NCBI RefSeq assembly: GCF_023278085.1
Contig: NZ_CP066265.1
Coordinates: 5,094,501 to 5,158,500 of the forward strand
Direction of reading: 5' to 3'
Length of the DNA: 64,000 nucleotides
DNA from: Pseudomonas syringae
Lineage (GTDB): Bacteria; Pseudomonadota; Gammaproteobacteria; Pseudomonadales; Pseudomonadaceae
Each line of letters opens with the position of its first letter. Position 1 is the first letter of the stretch. Positions 8,001 to 18,727 of this stretch are shown piece by piece. The notes under the pieces were generated by a model. It did no database searches. It was not told the origin of the DNA and saw only the letters and a program-made list of their open reading frames with translations. Position numbers and translations under genes: made by a program.

Positions 8001-9617
8001 CTAACCAATGTGACGAGCAGAGCGCCGAATCAACCCGATGACAGGCAATAATCCTACAAGCACCAGCGTCAAAGCCGGCAGCGCCGCGCGCGCCCACTCA
8101 CCCTCGCTGGTCATTTCGAAGATCCGCACGGCGAGCGTATCCCAGCCAAACGGGCGCATCAGCAGGGTTGCAGGCATCTCTTTGAGCACATCGACGAACA
8201 CCAGCAACGCGGCGCTCAGGGCTCCGGGCACCAGTAGCGGCAGGTACACGTTAAGAAACAACTTGGGCCCACTGACGCCCAGACTGCGTGCGGCCTCGGG
8301 CAATGAAGGTCGAATGCGCGACAGGCTGTGCTCCAGCGGACCAAAGGCAACTGCGATGAACCGCACCAGGTAGGCCAGCAGCAGCGCTGACAGGCTACCC
8401 AGCAACAAGGGCTTGCCCGCCCCGCCCAGCCAGCCGGACAGCGGGATCACCAGTTCCCGGTCCAGATAACTGAACGCCAGCATGATCGAGACCGCCAGCA
8501 CCGAACCCGGCAGCGCATAGCCCAGATTGGCGAGGCTGACCCCGGAGCGAATCGCGGGCGTCGGTGCCATGCGTCGGGCAAAAGCCAGAATCAATGCCAC
8601 GCTGACGGTGATCAGGGCGGCGATGCTGCCCAGATAGAGGGTGTGCAGGATCAGACCGACGTAACGCTCATCCAGGTCGAACCGGCCACGCTGCCAGACC
8701 CAGATGATCAATTGCAGCACCGGAACGACGAAGGCGCAGAGAAATACCAGCCCACACCAGGCACTGGCACCCCATGCCTTGAAGCCGCGCAGCGGGTAGA
8801 GCGCCTGGCCTCGGGGCCGTTCGTTGGTCGGGCGGCTTGCGCCTCGGGCACGGCGCTCGCCGTACAACAGGATCAGCACCGCTAACAGCAGCAGGCTTGC
8901 CAGTTGTGCGGCGCTGGAGAGGCTGAAAAAGCCGTACCAGGTTTTGTAGATGGCGGTGGTGAAGGTGTCGAAGTTAAACACCGAGACTGCACCGAAGTCC
9001 GCCAGGGTTTCCATCAGCGCCAAGGCCACACCCGCACCAATGGCCGGACGCGCCATCGGCAGTGCCACTCGCCAGAACGCCTGCAAAGGGCTTTGCCCCA
9101 ATACGCGTGCGGCTTCCATCAGGCCCTTGCCCTGGGCCAGAAAAGCCGTGCGTGCCAGCAGGTAGACGTAAGGGTAGAAAACCAGCACCAGCACGATGAT
9201 CACCCCGCCCGTGGAGCGCACACGCGGCAGGCGCAGGCCAGCGCCGAACCATTCACGCATCAGGCTCTGCACCGGGCCGGAAAAATCCAGCAGGCCGACG
9301 AAGACGAACGCCAGCACATAGGCAGGAATGGCAAACGGCAGCATCAGCGCCCAGTCCAGCCAGCGCCGACCGGGAAATTCACACAGGCTGGTCAGCCACG
9401 CCAGACTCACTCCCAGCAGCGTTACACCCACGCCCACACCCAGCAGCAGGATCAACGTATTGCCCAGCAGGCGCGTCATCTGGGTGTCGAGCAGATGAGA
9501 CCAGATCTGCCCGTCAATCGTCCCCCACGACAGCAGCAGAACGCTCAGCGGCAACAACACCAGCGCAGCGATGGCGAAGACCAGGGGATACCAGCGACGT
9601 TGGACAGGATGGGCCAA
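8001..9617 (-). CDS. Ferric iron ABC transporter permease (FbpB/SfuB type, fused double permease)
   Basis: A 538-residue inner-membrane protein with about 12 hydrophobic segments in two homologous halves, the layout of FbpB/HitB/SfuB permeases that import Fe3+ from the periplasm. Each half has an EAA-type loop (EAARVLGQSPLQAFWRVALPMARPAI and EAARSLGVSGPKLFLNVYLPLLVPGAL contexts). The only plausible start is TTG at 9617. It lies downstream of the binding-protein gene on the same strand with a REP-like element between them. No ATPase gene is adjacent. Confidence 0.87.
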   Translation of the reverse strand: MAHPVQRRWYPLVFAIAALVLLPLSVLLLSWGTIDGQIWSHLLDTQMTRLLGNTLILLLGVGVGVTLLGVSLAWLTSLCEFPGRRWLDWALMLPFAIPAYVLAFVFVGLLDFSGPVQSLMREWFGAGLRLPRVRSTGGVIIVLVLVFYPYVYLLARTAFLAQGKGLMEAARVLGQSPLQAFWRVALPMARPAIGAGVALALMETLADFGAVSVFNFDTFTTAIYKTWYGFFSLSSAAQLASLLLLAVLILLYGERRARGASRPTNERPRGQALYPLRGFKAWGASAWCGLVFLCAFVVPVLQLIIWVWQRGRFDLDERYVGLILHTLYLGSIAALITVSVALILAFARRMAPTPAIRSGVSLANLGYALPGSVLAVSIMLAFSYLDRELVIPLSGWLGGAGKPLLLGSLSALLLAYLVRFIAVAFGPLEHSLSRIRPSLPEAARSLGVSGPKLFLNVYLPLLVPGALSAALLVFVDVLKEMPATLLMRPFGWDTLAVRIFEMTSEGEWARAALPALTLVLVGLLPVIGLIRRSARHIG

Positions 9618-9683
9618 GGGGTTCTCGAAATGAGGGGTTATACGTCTCTAAGTCATGCATCCATGCGGAACAGCCCGCTCAAG

Positions 9684-9739
9684 ATCGGACGCGGAGCGTC
9701 CAGAACGGCGCTCCCACGCTGGAGCGTGGGAGCGATAAT
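9684..9739. repeat. REP-like element
   Basis: GGACGCGGAGCGTCC followed by CTCCCACGCTGGAGCGTGGGAG, two palindromes of the dispersed family seen at 3757, 12211, 53043 and 55071. It sits between the iron-binding protein gene and the permease gene, where such elements can modulate the expression ratio in an operon. Confidence 0.75.
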
Positions 9740-9766
9740 TGATAGAGCCAAGCGTTGGGTATTAAA

Positions 9767-10768
9767 TCAATTCCAGCCCGCGCGATCCATCATGCGGATG
9801 GCTTCTGCCTGGCGCTTGCCTGCCACTTCGACCGGCAGGGTATCGGCCTTGAACGGCCCCCAGCTTGCCACTTCCTCGGAGGGTGCCACCTTCGGGTTGG
9901 CTGGGAACTCCTGGTTGACGCTGGAAAAGATCGTCTGCGCCTCGGGGCCGGTCATCCATTCGACCAGCGCCTTCGCCGCTTCCGGGTGCGGGGCATGCCT
10001 GGTAAGGCCGATGCCCGACAGGTTGACGTGTACGCCGCGATCAGACTGGTTCGGCCAGAACAGTTTTACCGCCAGGTCAGGGTTCTGCTTGTGCAGCCGG
10101 CCGTAGTAGTACGTATTGACGATGCCGACGTCGCACTGCCCGGCATTGATCGCCTCAAGCACTGCGATGTCATCGGAAAACACATCCGTTGACAGGTTGT
10201 TCACCCAGCCCTTGAGAATCTTCTCGGACGCTTCGGCACCGTGGGTTTCGATCAGTGTGGCGGTCAGCGACTGGTTATAAACCTTCTTTGCGGTGCGCAG
10301 GCACAGGCGCCCTTCCCAGTTCTTGTCGGCCAGCGCTTCGTAGGTGGTCAACTCCGCCGGTTTTACCCGATCCGTCGAATAGGCAATGGTACGGGCTCGC
10401 AGGCTCAGGCCGGTCCAGCTGTGGGTGGACGAGCGATATTGCGCAGGAATATTGGCTTCGATCACCGGCGAGGTGAACGGCTGCAGGATGCCCATTTGCT
10501 CGGCCTGCCAAAGGTTGCCGGCATCGACCGTCAGCAACAGATCGGCAGTCGCGTTCTCGCCCTCGGCCTTGATGCGCTGCATCAAAGGCGCTTCCTTGTC
10601 GGTGATGAATTTGATCTTCACACCGGTCTTGGCCGTGTAAGCATCGAACACCGGCTTGATCAGTTCGTCGATCCGGGAGGAATACACCACCACCTCGTCG
10701 GCGGCCTGAGCGGTGCCGCCCAGCAAAGTCAGTGTCAGAGCAGCCAGAAGACGCTTGCTTGCCTGCAT
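9767..10768 (-). CDS. Periplasmic ferric iron-binding protein (FbpA/FutA type)
   Basis: A 333-residue periplasmic binding protein with a signal peptide ([22 protein letters not shown]). [21 protein letters not shown] opens the mature protein as in FbpA/HitA/FutA iron(III)-binding proteins. NTYYYGRL near the C-terminal half carries the paired tyrosines that ligate Fe3+ in this family. I choose ATG 10768, which gives a proper signal peptide; the longer frame from 10816 adds an unlike 16 residues. It is the first gene of the iron uptake pair. Confidence 0.9.
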   Translation of the reverse strand: MQASKRLLAALTLTLLGGTAQAADEVVVYSSRIDELIKPVFDAYTAKTGVKIKFITDKEAPLMQRIKAEGENATADLLLTVDAGNLWQAEQMGILQPFTSPVIEANIPAQYRSSTHSWTGLSLRARTIAYSTDRVKPAELTTYEALADKNWEGRLCLRTAKKVYNQSLTATLIETHGAEASEKILKGWVNNLSTDVFSDDIAVLEAINAGQCDVGIVNTYYYGRLHKQNPDLAVKLFWPNQSDRGVHVNLSGIGLTRHAPHPEAAKALVEWMTGPEAQTIFSSVNQEFPANPKVAPSEEVASWGPFKADTLPVEVAGKRQAEAIRMMDRAGWN

Positions 10769-10883
10769 CGGGGTATCTCGCGTTCGCAAATGAGGCGAAA
10801 TGGTAGTGAATCCCATTTGCTATCTCAATCGAAGCGCGAACAGAGCCGTTACCGAATGTTTCCAGGCTTCATCAATTACGCGC

Positions 10884-11588
10884 TCAGCAAACCGCCTTCG
10901 CCTTGGAAAAGTTTGCGATCTTGCGCAATTTCTCGACGTCGAACACTTCCAGTTGCCCTATGCCCAGGCGTATGACCTTGCGCTCGTGCAGGTCCTCAAG
11001 CACTTCCAGCAAGGCTGAAAGCGAGAGGCCTTGCAACGAGCTGATTTCATCGAGCGTGATCAGACGCCGCGCATGACTCAACGGGCCATACCCCTCACTC
11101 AGCACCAGCAGCCGCCACGCGACTCGTGATCGGGGCGGCAACTGTCGCAGTTTGTCGGGATTTTGCAGTGGCAAGCCAAGCTTCTGGCTCAGCAGCGCCG
11201 CGAATGATCGCCAGTACTCGGGGTGCTGGTCGAGCAACGACACGAGGAATGACTGAGGCACATGCAAAAAGATGGTCTGCTCCAGCGAACAGACCTCGAA
11301 CCGGCGCGGCATCCCGTCGAACAGCGAGACTTCGCCGAACCAGTACGGCCGCCGGATCGGCTCATGCCGGGGCCCCAGCCGCTGAACATGCGCGCCGCCA
11401 ATGCGCACGTTGCCCTCCAGCAGCGCATAAAGACCGCAGGGCTCAGCGCCTTTTTCGAACAGCATCTTGCCGGGCGTCTTGCGCACCTGGCGAGCTGCAT
11501 GCAGCACGCTATCCTGCAACGCGGCAGGCAAATGGGAAAACCAGTAGTCGGATAGCAACGATGACCGCCACAGCACTCCGTTTGTCAT
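10884..11588 (-). CDS. Crp/Fnr-family transcriptional regulator
   Basis: A 234-residue protein with an N-terminal cyclic-nucleotide-binding-like beta roll (GKMLFEKGAEPCGLYALLEGNVRIG, PYWFGEVSLFDGMPR) and a C-terminal winged helix with ITLDEISSLQGLSLSALLEVLEDLHERKVI. No N-terminal cysteine cluster for an Fe-S centre is seen, so it is not an Fnr/Anr-type oxygen sensor. The residues after GEVSLFDG do not match the full Crp cAMP pocket, so the ligand is unknown. It ends 115 nt upstream of the iron-binding protein start on the same strand; regulation of that gene is possible but unproven. Confidence 0.85.
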   Translation of the reverse strand: MTNGVLWRSSLLSDYWFSHLPAALQDSVLHAARQVRKTPGKMLFEKGAEPCGLYALLEGNVRIGGAHVQRLGPRHEPIRRPYWFGEVSLFDGMPRRFEVCSLEQTIFLHVPQSFLVSLLDQHPEYWRSFAALLSQKLGLPLQNPDKLRQLPPRSRVAWRLLVLSEGYGPLSHARRLITLDEISSLQGLSLSALLEVLEDLHERKVIRLGIGQLEVFDVEKLRKIANFSKAKAVC

Positions 11589-11671
11589 TTTTGCTCCCTT
11601 TTATTGCGGGCATTCGTATTGCAAAGGCGATACGGTAGCTAAAACCGATTATCGTCGCAGGCAGGATAATA

Positions 11672-12196
11672 ATGAAAACCCTTGTCGATCATCTCAGTCA
11701 ATACGCGTCCTATCATCGTGATTCGCGCAATATCGTGACGCACTTCGTGGGTATCCCGTTAATTGTGCTCGCGGTGGCGGTGCTGCTGTCGCGTCCGGGC
11801 TGGAACATCGGCGGGTTGTGGTGCTCGCCTGCGGCAGTGGTGACGCTGGCGTCGACGGTCTTTTACCTGAAACTCGACCGTGCGCTGGGCGTGGTGATGG
11901 CGGCGTTGCTGGTGCTGTGCGTCTGGGCTGGCGCGCTTCTGGCGCAGCAGGCCACCCTGGTCTGGCTGAGTGCGGGGGTCGGGTTGTTCGTGGTCGGCTG
12001 GGTGATCCAGTTCATCGGCCATTACTACGAAGGCCGTAAACCGGCGTTTATCGATGACGTGACAGGCCTGATCATCGGCCCGCTGTTCGTGGTCGCCGAA
12101 CTGGCGTTCCTGATGGGCCTGCGCAAACCCTTGCAGCACGCCATCGAAGAACGCTCCGGCCCGGTAGGGCGACATGTGCGCAAGGCGGTGGTTTAG
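11672..12196 (+). CDS. DUF962/Mpo1-like membrane protein
   Basis: A 174-residue integral membrane protein with four to five hydrophobic segments. YHRDSRNIVTHFVGIP near residue 14 and QFIGHYYEGRKPAFIDD near residue 116 are the conserved His-containing motifs of the DUF962/YGL010w family. Yeast Mpo1 is an Fe2+-dependent dioxygenase acting on 2-hydroxy fatty acids; bacterial roles are not established. The two histidine motifs likely bind iron. It is divergent from the Crp/Fnr gene. Confidence 0.85.
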   Translation: MKTLVDHLSQYASYHRDSRNIVTHFVGIPLIVLAVAVLLSRPGWNIGGLWCSPAAVVTLASTVFYLKLDRALGVVMAALLVLCVWAGALLAQQATLVWLSAGVGLFVVGWVIQFIGHYYEGRKPAFIDDVTGLIIGPLFVVAELAFLMGLRKPLQHAIEERSGPVGRHVRKAVV

Positions 12197-12210
12197 CACC
12201 GCTACCTGAA

Positions 12211-12267
12211 GTCGGACGCAGAGCGTCCAGAACGGCATTCCCACGCTGGAGCGTGAGGAACGATAGG
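12211..12267. repeat. REP-like element
   Basis: GGACGCAGAGCGTCC followed by ATTCCCACGCTGGAGCGTGAGGAACGAT, another copy of the dispersed palindrome family, between the convergent Mpo1-like gene and cysA. Confidence 0.75.
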
Positions 12268-12327
12268 TGGCCGGAAGAACGCTGATCGTGCCGACGCTCC
12301 CTCGCTCCAGCGCACACGCTCAGCCCC

Positions 12328-13308
12328 TCAAAGCTTCTGCCAGACCTTCGGTTTGAAGAACAGCGTCTCGCCCTTGGCAAGGCCCACCAGGCTGTCGTGG
12401 TCTTTCACCACTTCGGCTTCGATCAGTTCGCTCTGCCCTTCCACTTTCAACGTGACCCGCGTGGTCGCGCCCAGCGGTCGGATGTCGCGGACTTCTGCGG
12501 CATGGTGGTCTTCGATTTCCTGACGTGACAACGACACTTCGTGCGGCCGGAACAGCACATGGCCCTCGTCACCCAGGCTCAGGCGGTTGGAGTCGCCGAG
12601 GAAGTGGTAGACGAAGTCGTTGGACGGGTTCTCGTACACCTCGCCCGGCGAGCCGATCTGTTCGATCACGCCCTTGTTCATGACCACGATGCGGTCGGCC
12701 ACTTCCATGGCTTCTTCCTGATCGTGGGTCACGAAAACCGACGTCAGGTTGATGTCTTCGTGCAAGCGCGCCAGCCAGCGACGCAGCTCCTTGCGGACCT
12801 TGGCGTCCAGCGCACCGAACGGCTCGTCCAGCAACAACACTTTGGGCTCGACCGCCAACGCACGGGCCAGCGCGATCCGCTGGCGCTGACCACCGGACAA
12901 CTGCTCAGGATAACGATCAGCCAGCCAGTCCAGTTGCACCATGTTCAGCAGTTCGTGGACCTTTTCGGCGATCCGCGTTTCAGTCGGGCGCTCGCGCTTG
13001 GGCTTCATGCGCAGGCCAAAGGCGACGTTGTCGAACACCGTCATGTGACGGAACAGCGCGTAATGCTGGAACACGAACCCGACGTTGCGATCACGCACGT
13101 CATGGCCGGAAACGTCTTCGCCATGAAACACGATGCTGCCGTCATCCGGGGTTTCCAGACCGGCAATAATGCGCAGCAGAGTGGTCTTGCCGCAGCCTGA
13201 AGGCCCCAGCAAAGCCACCAGCTCGCCACTCTGGATGTCCAGACTGATGTTGTTAAGCGCCTTGAAGGCGTTGAAGTTCTTGCTGACGTTACGGACTTCG
13301 ATCGACAT
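12328..13308 (-). CDS. cysA: Sulfate/thiosulfate ABC transporter ATP-binding protein CysA
   Basis: A 326-residue ABC ATPase that energises sulfate and thiosulfate import at the inner membrane. Walker [10 protein letters not shown] (residues 34-42), Q-loop FVFQHYALF, signature [15 protein letters not shown] and Walker [15 protein letters not shown] are intact, followed by a His switch ([14 protein letters not shown]) and a C-terminal TOBE-like domain. GGAGG precedes the ATG. It is the last gene of the operon, 2 nt after cysW. Confidence 0.95.
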   Translation of the reverse strand: MSIEVRNVSKNFNAFKALNNISLDIQSGELVALLGPSGCGKTTLLRIIAGLETPDDGSIVFHGEDVSGHDVRDRNVGFVFQHYALFRHMTVFDNVAFGLRMKPKRERPTETRIAEKVHELLNMVQLDWLADRYPEQLSGGQRQRIALARALAVEPKVLLLDEPFGALDAKVRKELRRWLARLHEDINLTSVFVTHDQEEAMEVADRIVVMNKGVIEQIGSPGEVYENPSNDFVYHFLGDSNRLSLGDEGHVLFRPHEVSLSRQEIEDHHAAEVRDIRPLGATTRVTLKVEGQSELIEAEVVKDHDSLVGLAKGETLFFKPKVWQKL

Positions 13309-13310
13309 GA

Positions 13311-14183
13311 TTATTCCTCCGCCGCGTTATGGCGCAGACGGTTAATGCGCGATTCGCTCCACTGCTTGAGCAGCAGGATGAACAGCGCCAGGATCAGCAA
13401 CAGGCTCGCCACGGCAAAGGCTGCGACGTGGTTGTACTCGTTGTAGAGAATTTCGACATGCAGCGGCAGGGTGTTGGTAACGCCGCGAATGTGCCCGGAC
13501 ACCACCGACACCGCGCCAAACTCGCCCATCGCCCGGGCGGTACACAGCACCACGCCATAGATCAGGCCCCATTTGATGTTCGGCACCGTGACGTGCCAGA
13601 ACATCTGCCAGCCATTGGCGCCGAGCAGGCGTGCGGCCTCCTCTTCCTGGGTGCCCTGCTCCTGCATCAGCGGGATCAGTTCACGCGCCACGAACGGCAC
13701 GGTGACGAATATGGTCGCCAGCACGATGCCCGGCAGGGCAAACACGATCTGGATGTCGTGATCCTGCAACCACGGACCGAACAGGCCCTGCGCGCCAAAC
13801 ATCAGCACGTAGACCAGACCGGCGATAACCGGCGATACCGAAAACGGCAGGTCGATCAGCGTGACCAGGATGCTCTTGCCACGAAACGAGTATTTGCTCA
13901 CGCACCACGCCGCGCTGACGCCGAACACCAGGTTGAGCGGCACCGAAATCAAGACGGCAATGACCGTCAGCTTGAGGGCCGACAAGGCGTCCGGCTCCAG
14001 GATCGCAGTGAAGAATGCACCCAGGCCGTTCTTCAGCCCCTGGGACACCACGATGAACAGCGGCAAGCCCAGAAACAGCACGAACACCAGCCAGCACAGG
14101 CCGATCAGGATACGTCGCGACACCGCGCTGCCACGGCGGGCGGCGTTGGCTGAGGCGGCGGCTGAAACAGATGAATAAGACAT
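13311..14183 (-). CDS. cysW: Sulfate ABC transporter permease CysW
   Basis: A 290-residue inner-membrane permease with about six membrane segments and the EAA loop [24 protein letters not shown]. CysW pairs with CysT to form the sulfate channel. It begins 14 nt after the end of cysT and ends 2 nt before cysA, so it lies in the sulfate operon. Confidence 0.94.
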   Translation of the reverse strand: MSYSSVSAAASANAARRGSAVSRRILIGLCWLVFVLFLGLPLFIVVSQGLKNGLGAFFTAILEPDALSALKLTVIAVLISVPLNLVFGVSAAWCVSKYSFRGKSILVTLIDLPFSVSPVIAGLVYVLMFGAQGLFGPWLQDHDIQIVFALPGIVLATIFVTVPFVARELIPLMQEQGTQEEEAARLLGANGWQMFWHVTVPNIKWGLIYGVVLCTARAMGEFGAVSVVSGHIRGVTNTLPLHVEILYNEYNHVAAFAVASLLLILALFILLLKQWSESRINRLRHNAAEE

Positions 14184-14196
14184 GTTCTGCGCCTCC

Positions 14197-15018
14197 TCAG
14201 GATGGGGTTTCGATGCGCCGCTGCAACAGATTGATCAGCAGCAACAGAATGAAGGACACCACCAGCATCATCACGCCGATGGCCGTTGCGCCGGTGTAGT
14301 CGTACTGGTCAAGCTTGACCATGATCAGCAACGGCAGGATCTCGGTTTTCATCGGCATGTTGCCAGCAATGAAAATCACCGAACCGTACTCGCCCACGCC
14401 TCGGGCAAACGCCAGGGCAAAACCGGTCAGCCAGGCGGGCAACAACGCCGGCACGAGGATGTGGCGAAACACCTGCAACGGACGCGCGCCCAGGCAGGCG
14501 GCGGCCTCCTCGACTTCGCGGGGAATGTCGGCCAGCACCGGCTGCACGGTGCGCACCACGAACGGCAGCGTGACGAAGGTCAGCGCCAGGGTGATGCCCA
14601 ACGGGGTGTAGGCGATCTTGAAGCCCAGGTCTGCAGCGAACTGCCCGACCCAGCCATTGGGCGCGTACAGCGCTGTCAGGGCGATACCGGCCACAGCGGT
14701 CGGCAGGGCAAACGGCAGATCGATCATGGCGTCGATGATCTTGCGGCCGGGGAAGGTGTAACGCACCAGCACCCAGGCCAGCAGCGTGCCGATCACACCA
14801 TTGATCAAGGCCGCGTAGAACGCGGTGCCGAAACTCAGCTTGAGCGCCGCGATCACGCGAGGCGCCGTGATGATGGTCCAGAACTGATCCCAGGTGAGCT
14901 GCGCGGCATGCACGAACATGGCGGCCAGCGGTATTAGCACAATCAGACTGAGGTACACCAAGGTGTAGCCCAGCGTCAGCCCGAAGCCGGGTATGACGGG
15001 GGAGATACGACGCGACAT
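14197..15018 (-). CDS. cysT: Sulfate ABC transporter permease CysT (CysU)
   Basis: A 273-residue permease beginning [20 protein letters not shown], with six predicted membrane segments and EAA loop [24 protein letters not shown] 15018 is chosen because homologues start there; the in-frame upstream codon at 15042 adds eight residues. It forms the channel with CysW. sbp ends 95 nt upstream. Confidence 0.94.
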   Translation of the reverse strand: MSRRISPVIPGFGLTLGYTLVYLSLIVLIPLAAMFVHAAQLTWDQFWTIITAPRVIAALKLSFGTAFYAALINGVIGTLLAWVLVRYTFPGRKIIDAMIDLPFALPTAVAGIALTALYAPNGWVGQFAADLGFKIAYTPLGITLALTFVTLPFVVRTVQPVLADIPREVEEAAACLGARPLQVFRHILVPALLPAWLTGFALAFARGVGEYGSVIFIAGNMPMKTEILPLLIMVKLDQYDYTGATAIGVMMLVVSFILLLLINLLQRRIETPS

Positions 15019-15112
15019 AAAAGTCCCTGGTTTCACTTGCACGAAGCCCGGAAGTTAATCCGGGCTGCCTGACCAAACCTGCGATGCCACTCGCGCGGCA
15101 TCGCCATTCGGT

Positions 15113-16123
15113 TTATTGCGCTTGGTAAATCTGGTCGAACACGCCGCCATCATTGAAAAACTTCGGCTGCGCAGTCTTCCAGCCACCAAAGTCTTTGTCG
15201 ATAGTCACCAGATCGAGCTTCGGAAACTGCTTCTCGTATTTGGCAGCGATTTCCTTGTCACGTGGACGATAGAAGTTTTTTGCGGCGATTTCCTGACCTT
15301 CCTTGCTGTACAGGTGCTTGAGGTATTCGGTCGCGATTTCAGTGTTGCCCTTCTTCTCGGCATTCTTGTCGACCACGGCCACTGGCGGCTCGGCGAGAAT
15401 CGACAGCGAAGGCACGATGATGTCGAACTTGTCTTTGCCGCCATCTTCCTTCAGCGCGAGGAACGCTTCGTTTTCCCAGGCCAGTAAAACGTCGCCCTGG
15501 CCGTTGTTGACGAAGGTGATCGTCGAACCCCGAGCACCGGTGTCCAGAATCGGCACGTGCTTGAACAGCGTCTGCACGTATTCCTTGGCTTTGGCTTCGT
15601 CACCGCCGCCCGCCTTCAGGCCGTAGGCCCAGGCGGCCAGGAAGTTCCAGCGCGCACCGCCCGAGGTTTTCGGGTTGGGGGTGATCACCGAAACGCCTTC
15701 CTTGGTGAGATCGCCCCAGTCCTTGATGCCTTTCGGGTTGCCCTTGCGCACCAGAAACACGATGGTCGAGGTGTAAGGCGTGCTCGCGTCAGGCAGGCGG
15801 GTCTGCCAGTTTTCGGGCAGCGTTTTGCCGAGTTTGGCGATTTCGTCGATGTCACCGGCCAGTGCCAGGGTCACCACGTCGGCGCGCAGACCGTCGATCA
15901 CGCCCCGCGCCTGCTTGCCCGAACCACCGTGAGACTGCTTGATCTCGATCTTGTCGTCCGGATGGGCTTTCTTCCAGTAATTGACGAATTCTGCGTTGTA
16001 ATCCTGATACAGCTCGCGTGTCGGATCGTAAGACACGTTGAGCAGTTCGTAATCCTTGGCAACAGCCGAACCTGCGAAAACGGCACTGGCGATGGCGGCC
16101 AGTGCAAAGCGGCGAATGGACAT
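15113..16123 (-). CDS. sbp: Periplasmic sulfate-binding protein
   Basis: A 336-residue binding protein with a signal peptide ([22 protein letters not shown]). [36 protein letters not shown] and [16 protein letters not shown] are hallmarks of Sbp/CysP sulfate-binding proteins. It feeds sulfate to CysTWA, encoded directly downstream. Whether it prefers sulfate (Sbp) or thiosulfate (CysP) cannot be read from the sequence. Confidence 0.93.
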   Translation of the reverse strand: MSIRRFALAAIASAVFAGSAVAKDYELLNVSYDPTRELYQDYNAEFVNYWKKAHPDDKIEIKQSHGGSGKQARGVIDGLRADVVTLALAGDIDEIAKLGKTLPENWQTRLPDASTPYTSTIVFLVRKGNPKGIKDWGDLTKEGVSVITPNPKTSGGARWNFLAAWAYGLKAGGGDEAKAKEYVQTLFKHVPILDTGARGSTITFVNNGQGDVLLAWENEAFLALKEDGGKDKFDIIVPSLSILAEPPVAVVDKNAEKKGNTEIATEYLKHLYSKEGQEIAAKNFYRPRDKEIAAKYEKQFPKLDLVTIDKDFGGWKTAQPKFFNDGGVFDQIYQAQ

Positions 16124-16270
16124 AGATGAAGCTCCCGGAAATTCTGTGTGTCGGCTTTTTGAGTTCTTCTTGGCGCGTCAGCGCGGTATCCGTGCTGGCG
16201 AGCTGCTTGTGTTCAGCGGTGCTTCAGGAGTCAGGATGAAGCCCTCCGGTTGACCAGTCGGGTTGCAACG

Positions 16271-16453
16271 TCAGTTCTGCTTGGCGGCAGGGTTCTGCAA
16301 ACGGAATTTTTCCTTGCGCTCGATCTGCACCACCTGTGCGTTATGCACAGTGATTTCGACGGCGCCAAAACGCAGGTCACGCAACGCACTCTGTATCTCA
16401 CGCAGAATGGCTGCTTCGTCCTGACCGTCAACACTACGTAGAGATGCGCTCAT
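16271..16453 (-). CDS. oscA: Sulfur starvation response protein OscA
   Basis: A 60-residue protein beginning MSASLRSVDGQDEAAILREI and ending in RKEKFRLQNPAAKQN. It matches the small OscA family of Pseudomonas, described as needed for growth when organosulfur or chromate stress limits sulfur. The start at 16453 is favoured over 16525 because the longer version adds an unlike, Ser/Gln-rich tail. It precedes sbp on the same strand, matching sulfate-starvation control. Its mechanism is unknown. Confidence 0.85.
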   Translation of the reverse strand: MSASLRSVDGQDEAAILREIQSALRDLRFGAVEITVHNAQVVQIERKEKFRLQNPAAKQN

Positions 16454-16652
16454 TATCTTATTCCTTGAAAGGTGAGAAACCTGCCGTCGCGACTGGGTCG
16501 ATGGCTGTGGCGATGGCGTAATCATAGTGAGGCGGAGATATTCTTAAAAAGACTATTTAAGAATGCAGATATAACCAAAAGAAATTTAGCAAACGGGATA
16601 CGGTCAGGATGTGTTGCACATCCTGACCAGCGTTATGCGCTTGGGTAGCGGC

Positions 16653-18572
16653 CTAGTTGAACGCGGGCGCGTGAGCCCAGTCGATTGACTGCGCGGGCAT
16701 TGGCCGGGCGAACCAGTAGCCCTGGCCCAACTGGCAACCATTGCTCAGCAGAAATGACGCCTGGCTGGCATGTTCGATACCTTCTGCCAGCACGCGCATA
16801 CCCAGGCTGGAAGCCAGCGCGATGACTGTCCGGACAATCGCGATGTCATCATCGTCACCCGGCAGCCCGGCGACGAAGCCTTGATCGATCTTGAGCTTCT
16901 GCACCGGCATGCTCTTGAGCCGCAAGAGTGACGAGTAGCCAGTGCCAAAATCGTCGATGGCCAGGCTCAGGCCCAGTTCACGCAGCCGGTGCAATTGCTC
17001 GATGGCCTGCTCGGGGTCCTCCATGACCGCGCTTTCAGTGACTTCCAGCTCAAGAAACGTCGGATCAAGCCCGGTATCGTTCAGTACCTGTGCCACTTGC
17101 CGATCCAGATCGCCCCGGCTGAACAGACGGCTGGACACGTTGACCGCGACGGACGCAATCGCAACGCCCGCCGCCAGCCACGCCTGCATTTGCCGGCAGG
17201 CGGTATTCAGCACCCAGGCGTCGATATCGACGATCAGCCCGTTCTGCTCGGCGATGGGGATAAAATCGCCCGGCGACACCATGCCGCGAGTCGGGTGTTG
17301 CCAGCGCACCAGCGCTTCGACAGCGCAAATGCGCCCGGTCACCAGGTCGTGAACCGGCTGGTAGAACACCCGCAATTCTTCCTGCTCAATCGCCTGACGC
17401 AGTTCGCTGGCCAGTTGCACCCTTTGCCGGGCATGGACGGTCAGTTCTTCGGTGTACAGCGCAAAGCCTTCACGGCCGTCATTCTTAGCCTTGAACAGCG
17501 CTGAGTCGGCATTGCGCAGCAACTGTTCGGCGGTCAGTGCGTCACCGGGAAACAGGCTGATGCCGATACTGGCGGTGACAAACAGCTGATGCCCGGCGAT
17601 GACGTAAGGCGACTTGAACGCGTTGATCACCTGCTGCGCGAGGGCCGCAGCATGAACCATTTGCGCACAGTTTTTGACCAGCAGCGCGAATTCATCACCG
17701 CCCAGACGCGAGACCGTCATGTCACGGTTGGCCAGCCCCTTGAGGCGTTCGGCGGCCGCCTTGAGCACCTCGTCGCCGATGTTATGGCCGAGGCTGTCGT
17801 TGATGTTTCTGAAGTTATCCAGATCCACCAGCAACAGCGCACAACCGCGCTTGCTGGAGCGTGCCGAGGTCAGCGCCTGGCTGATACGGTCGGTCAACAG
17901 CAAACGGTTCGGCAATTCAGTCAGCGCGTCATAGTGCGCCAGTTGCGCCAGTTCCTGCTCGGAGCGCTTGATGGCCGTGATGTCGGAAAACACCGCCACG
18001 TAGTGCCTGGCTTTCCCGTCATCACCCTTGATGCTGCGGATGGTCTGCCACTGCGGGTAGATCTCGCCGCTTTTGCGCCGATTCCAGATCTCGCCGCTCC
18101 ACTGACCGGCACTCAGCAGCGAGTGATACATCTGCCGATAAAACTCGGGGCCATGCCGACCGGACTTGAACTTGCTGGGGTTGAAGCCCAGAACCTCTTC
18201 GGCCTGATAGCCGGTAATGTCGACAAACGCGCGATTGACGTGGACGATGCGCCCTGCGGCATCACTGACCAGCACACCTTCACGCGTGCTGTCGAATACA
18301 ACCGCTGCGAGCAGCAGCCGGTCATAGTCTTGCTGTTGCCGCTCAAACAGCGCCTCGCCGCCGACGATGCACTTCAATCTGTCACGTGCAATGAAGATCA
18401 TGACGGCGCTGAGCAGCGCCCAGCTGCAACCGATCATCTGGTGCCCGAAAGCCAGCTGCGCCGGATCGTCGACCAGAAAAGGCAGCAGGTAATCGCCGGT
18501 CACGAACCACAGAATCGACAGCAGCCCATACAGAACGGCGGTTCGCAGCGCGCCACGGGAATAATCGGACAT
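16653..18572 (-). CDS. Membrane-anchored PAS-GGDEF-EAL protein (cyclic-di-GMP turnover)
   Basis: A 639-residue protein with two N-terminal membrane helices (about 10-32 and 45-62), a PAS domain (about 85-205), GGDEF domain (RLGGDEFALLV near residue 295) and EAL domain (EALVRWQHP near 405). GGDEF is intact and the EAL domain keeps EAL, DDFGTGYSS and the later Glu motifs, so both activities are possible. As I recall, its positional counterpart in PAO1 (PA0285, PipA) is a phosphodiesterase. I see no RxxD inhibitory site five residues before GGDEF. It is divergent from desA. Confidence 0.9.
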   Translation of the reverse strand: MSDYSRGALRTAVLYGLLSILWFVTGDYLLPFLVDDPAQLAFGHQMIGCSWALLSAVMIFIARDRLKCIVGGEALFERQQQDYDRLLLAAVVFDSTREGVLVSDAAGRIVHVNRAFVDITGYQAEEVLGFNPSKFKSGRHGPEFYRQMYHSLLSAGQWSGEIWNRRKSGEIYPQWQTIRSIKGDDGKARHYVAVFSDITAIKRSEQELAQLAHYDALTELPNRLLLTDRISQALTSARSSKRGCALLLVDLDNFRNINDSLGHNIGDEVLKAAAERLKGLANRDMTVSRLGGDEFALLVKNCAQMVHAAALAQQVINAFKSPYVIAGHQLFVTASIGISLFPGDALTAEQLLRNADSALFKAKNDGREGFALYTEELTVHARQRVQLASELRQAIEQEELRVFYQPVHDLVTGRICAVEALVRWQHPTRGMVSPGDFIPIAEQNGLIVDIDAWVLNTACRQMQAWLAAGVAIASVAVNVSSRLFSRGDLDRQVAQVLNDTGLDPTFLELEVTESAVMEDPEQAIEQLHRLRELGLSLAIDDFGTGYSSLLRLKSMPVQKLKIDQGFVAGLPGDDDDIAIVRTVIALASSLGMRVLAEGIEHASQASFLLSNGCQLGQGYWFARPMPAQSIDWAHAPAFN

Positions 18573-18727
18573 AAAAAACGGAGGCCTGACTAAAGGTCTG
18601 GATTATAAAGCAAGAAACATCCTGCGACTCTTATCTGCAAGGGTGACTGGTTTTCTGTGCAATGTCAGTGATAATGCTCTGGCGACTTTTTTCTTCACCG
18701 GCAATTTCTACGAGGGCCAAACAGCCT

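Noticed and set aside
8904..10106. A 400-codon + strand frame across the iron transporter genes
   Set aside because: Antisense to the permease and binding-protein genes; low-complexity His/Gln/Arg composition and no family.
10769..10883. Fur box before the iron-binding protein gene
   Set aside because: The AGATAGCAAATGGGATTCACT stretch is only loosely similar to the Fur consensus, too weak to annotate.
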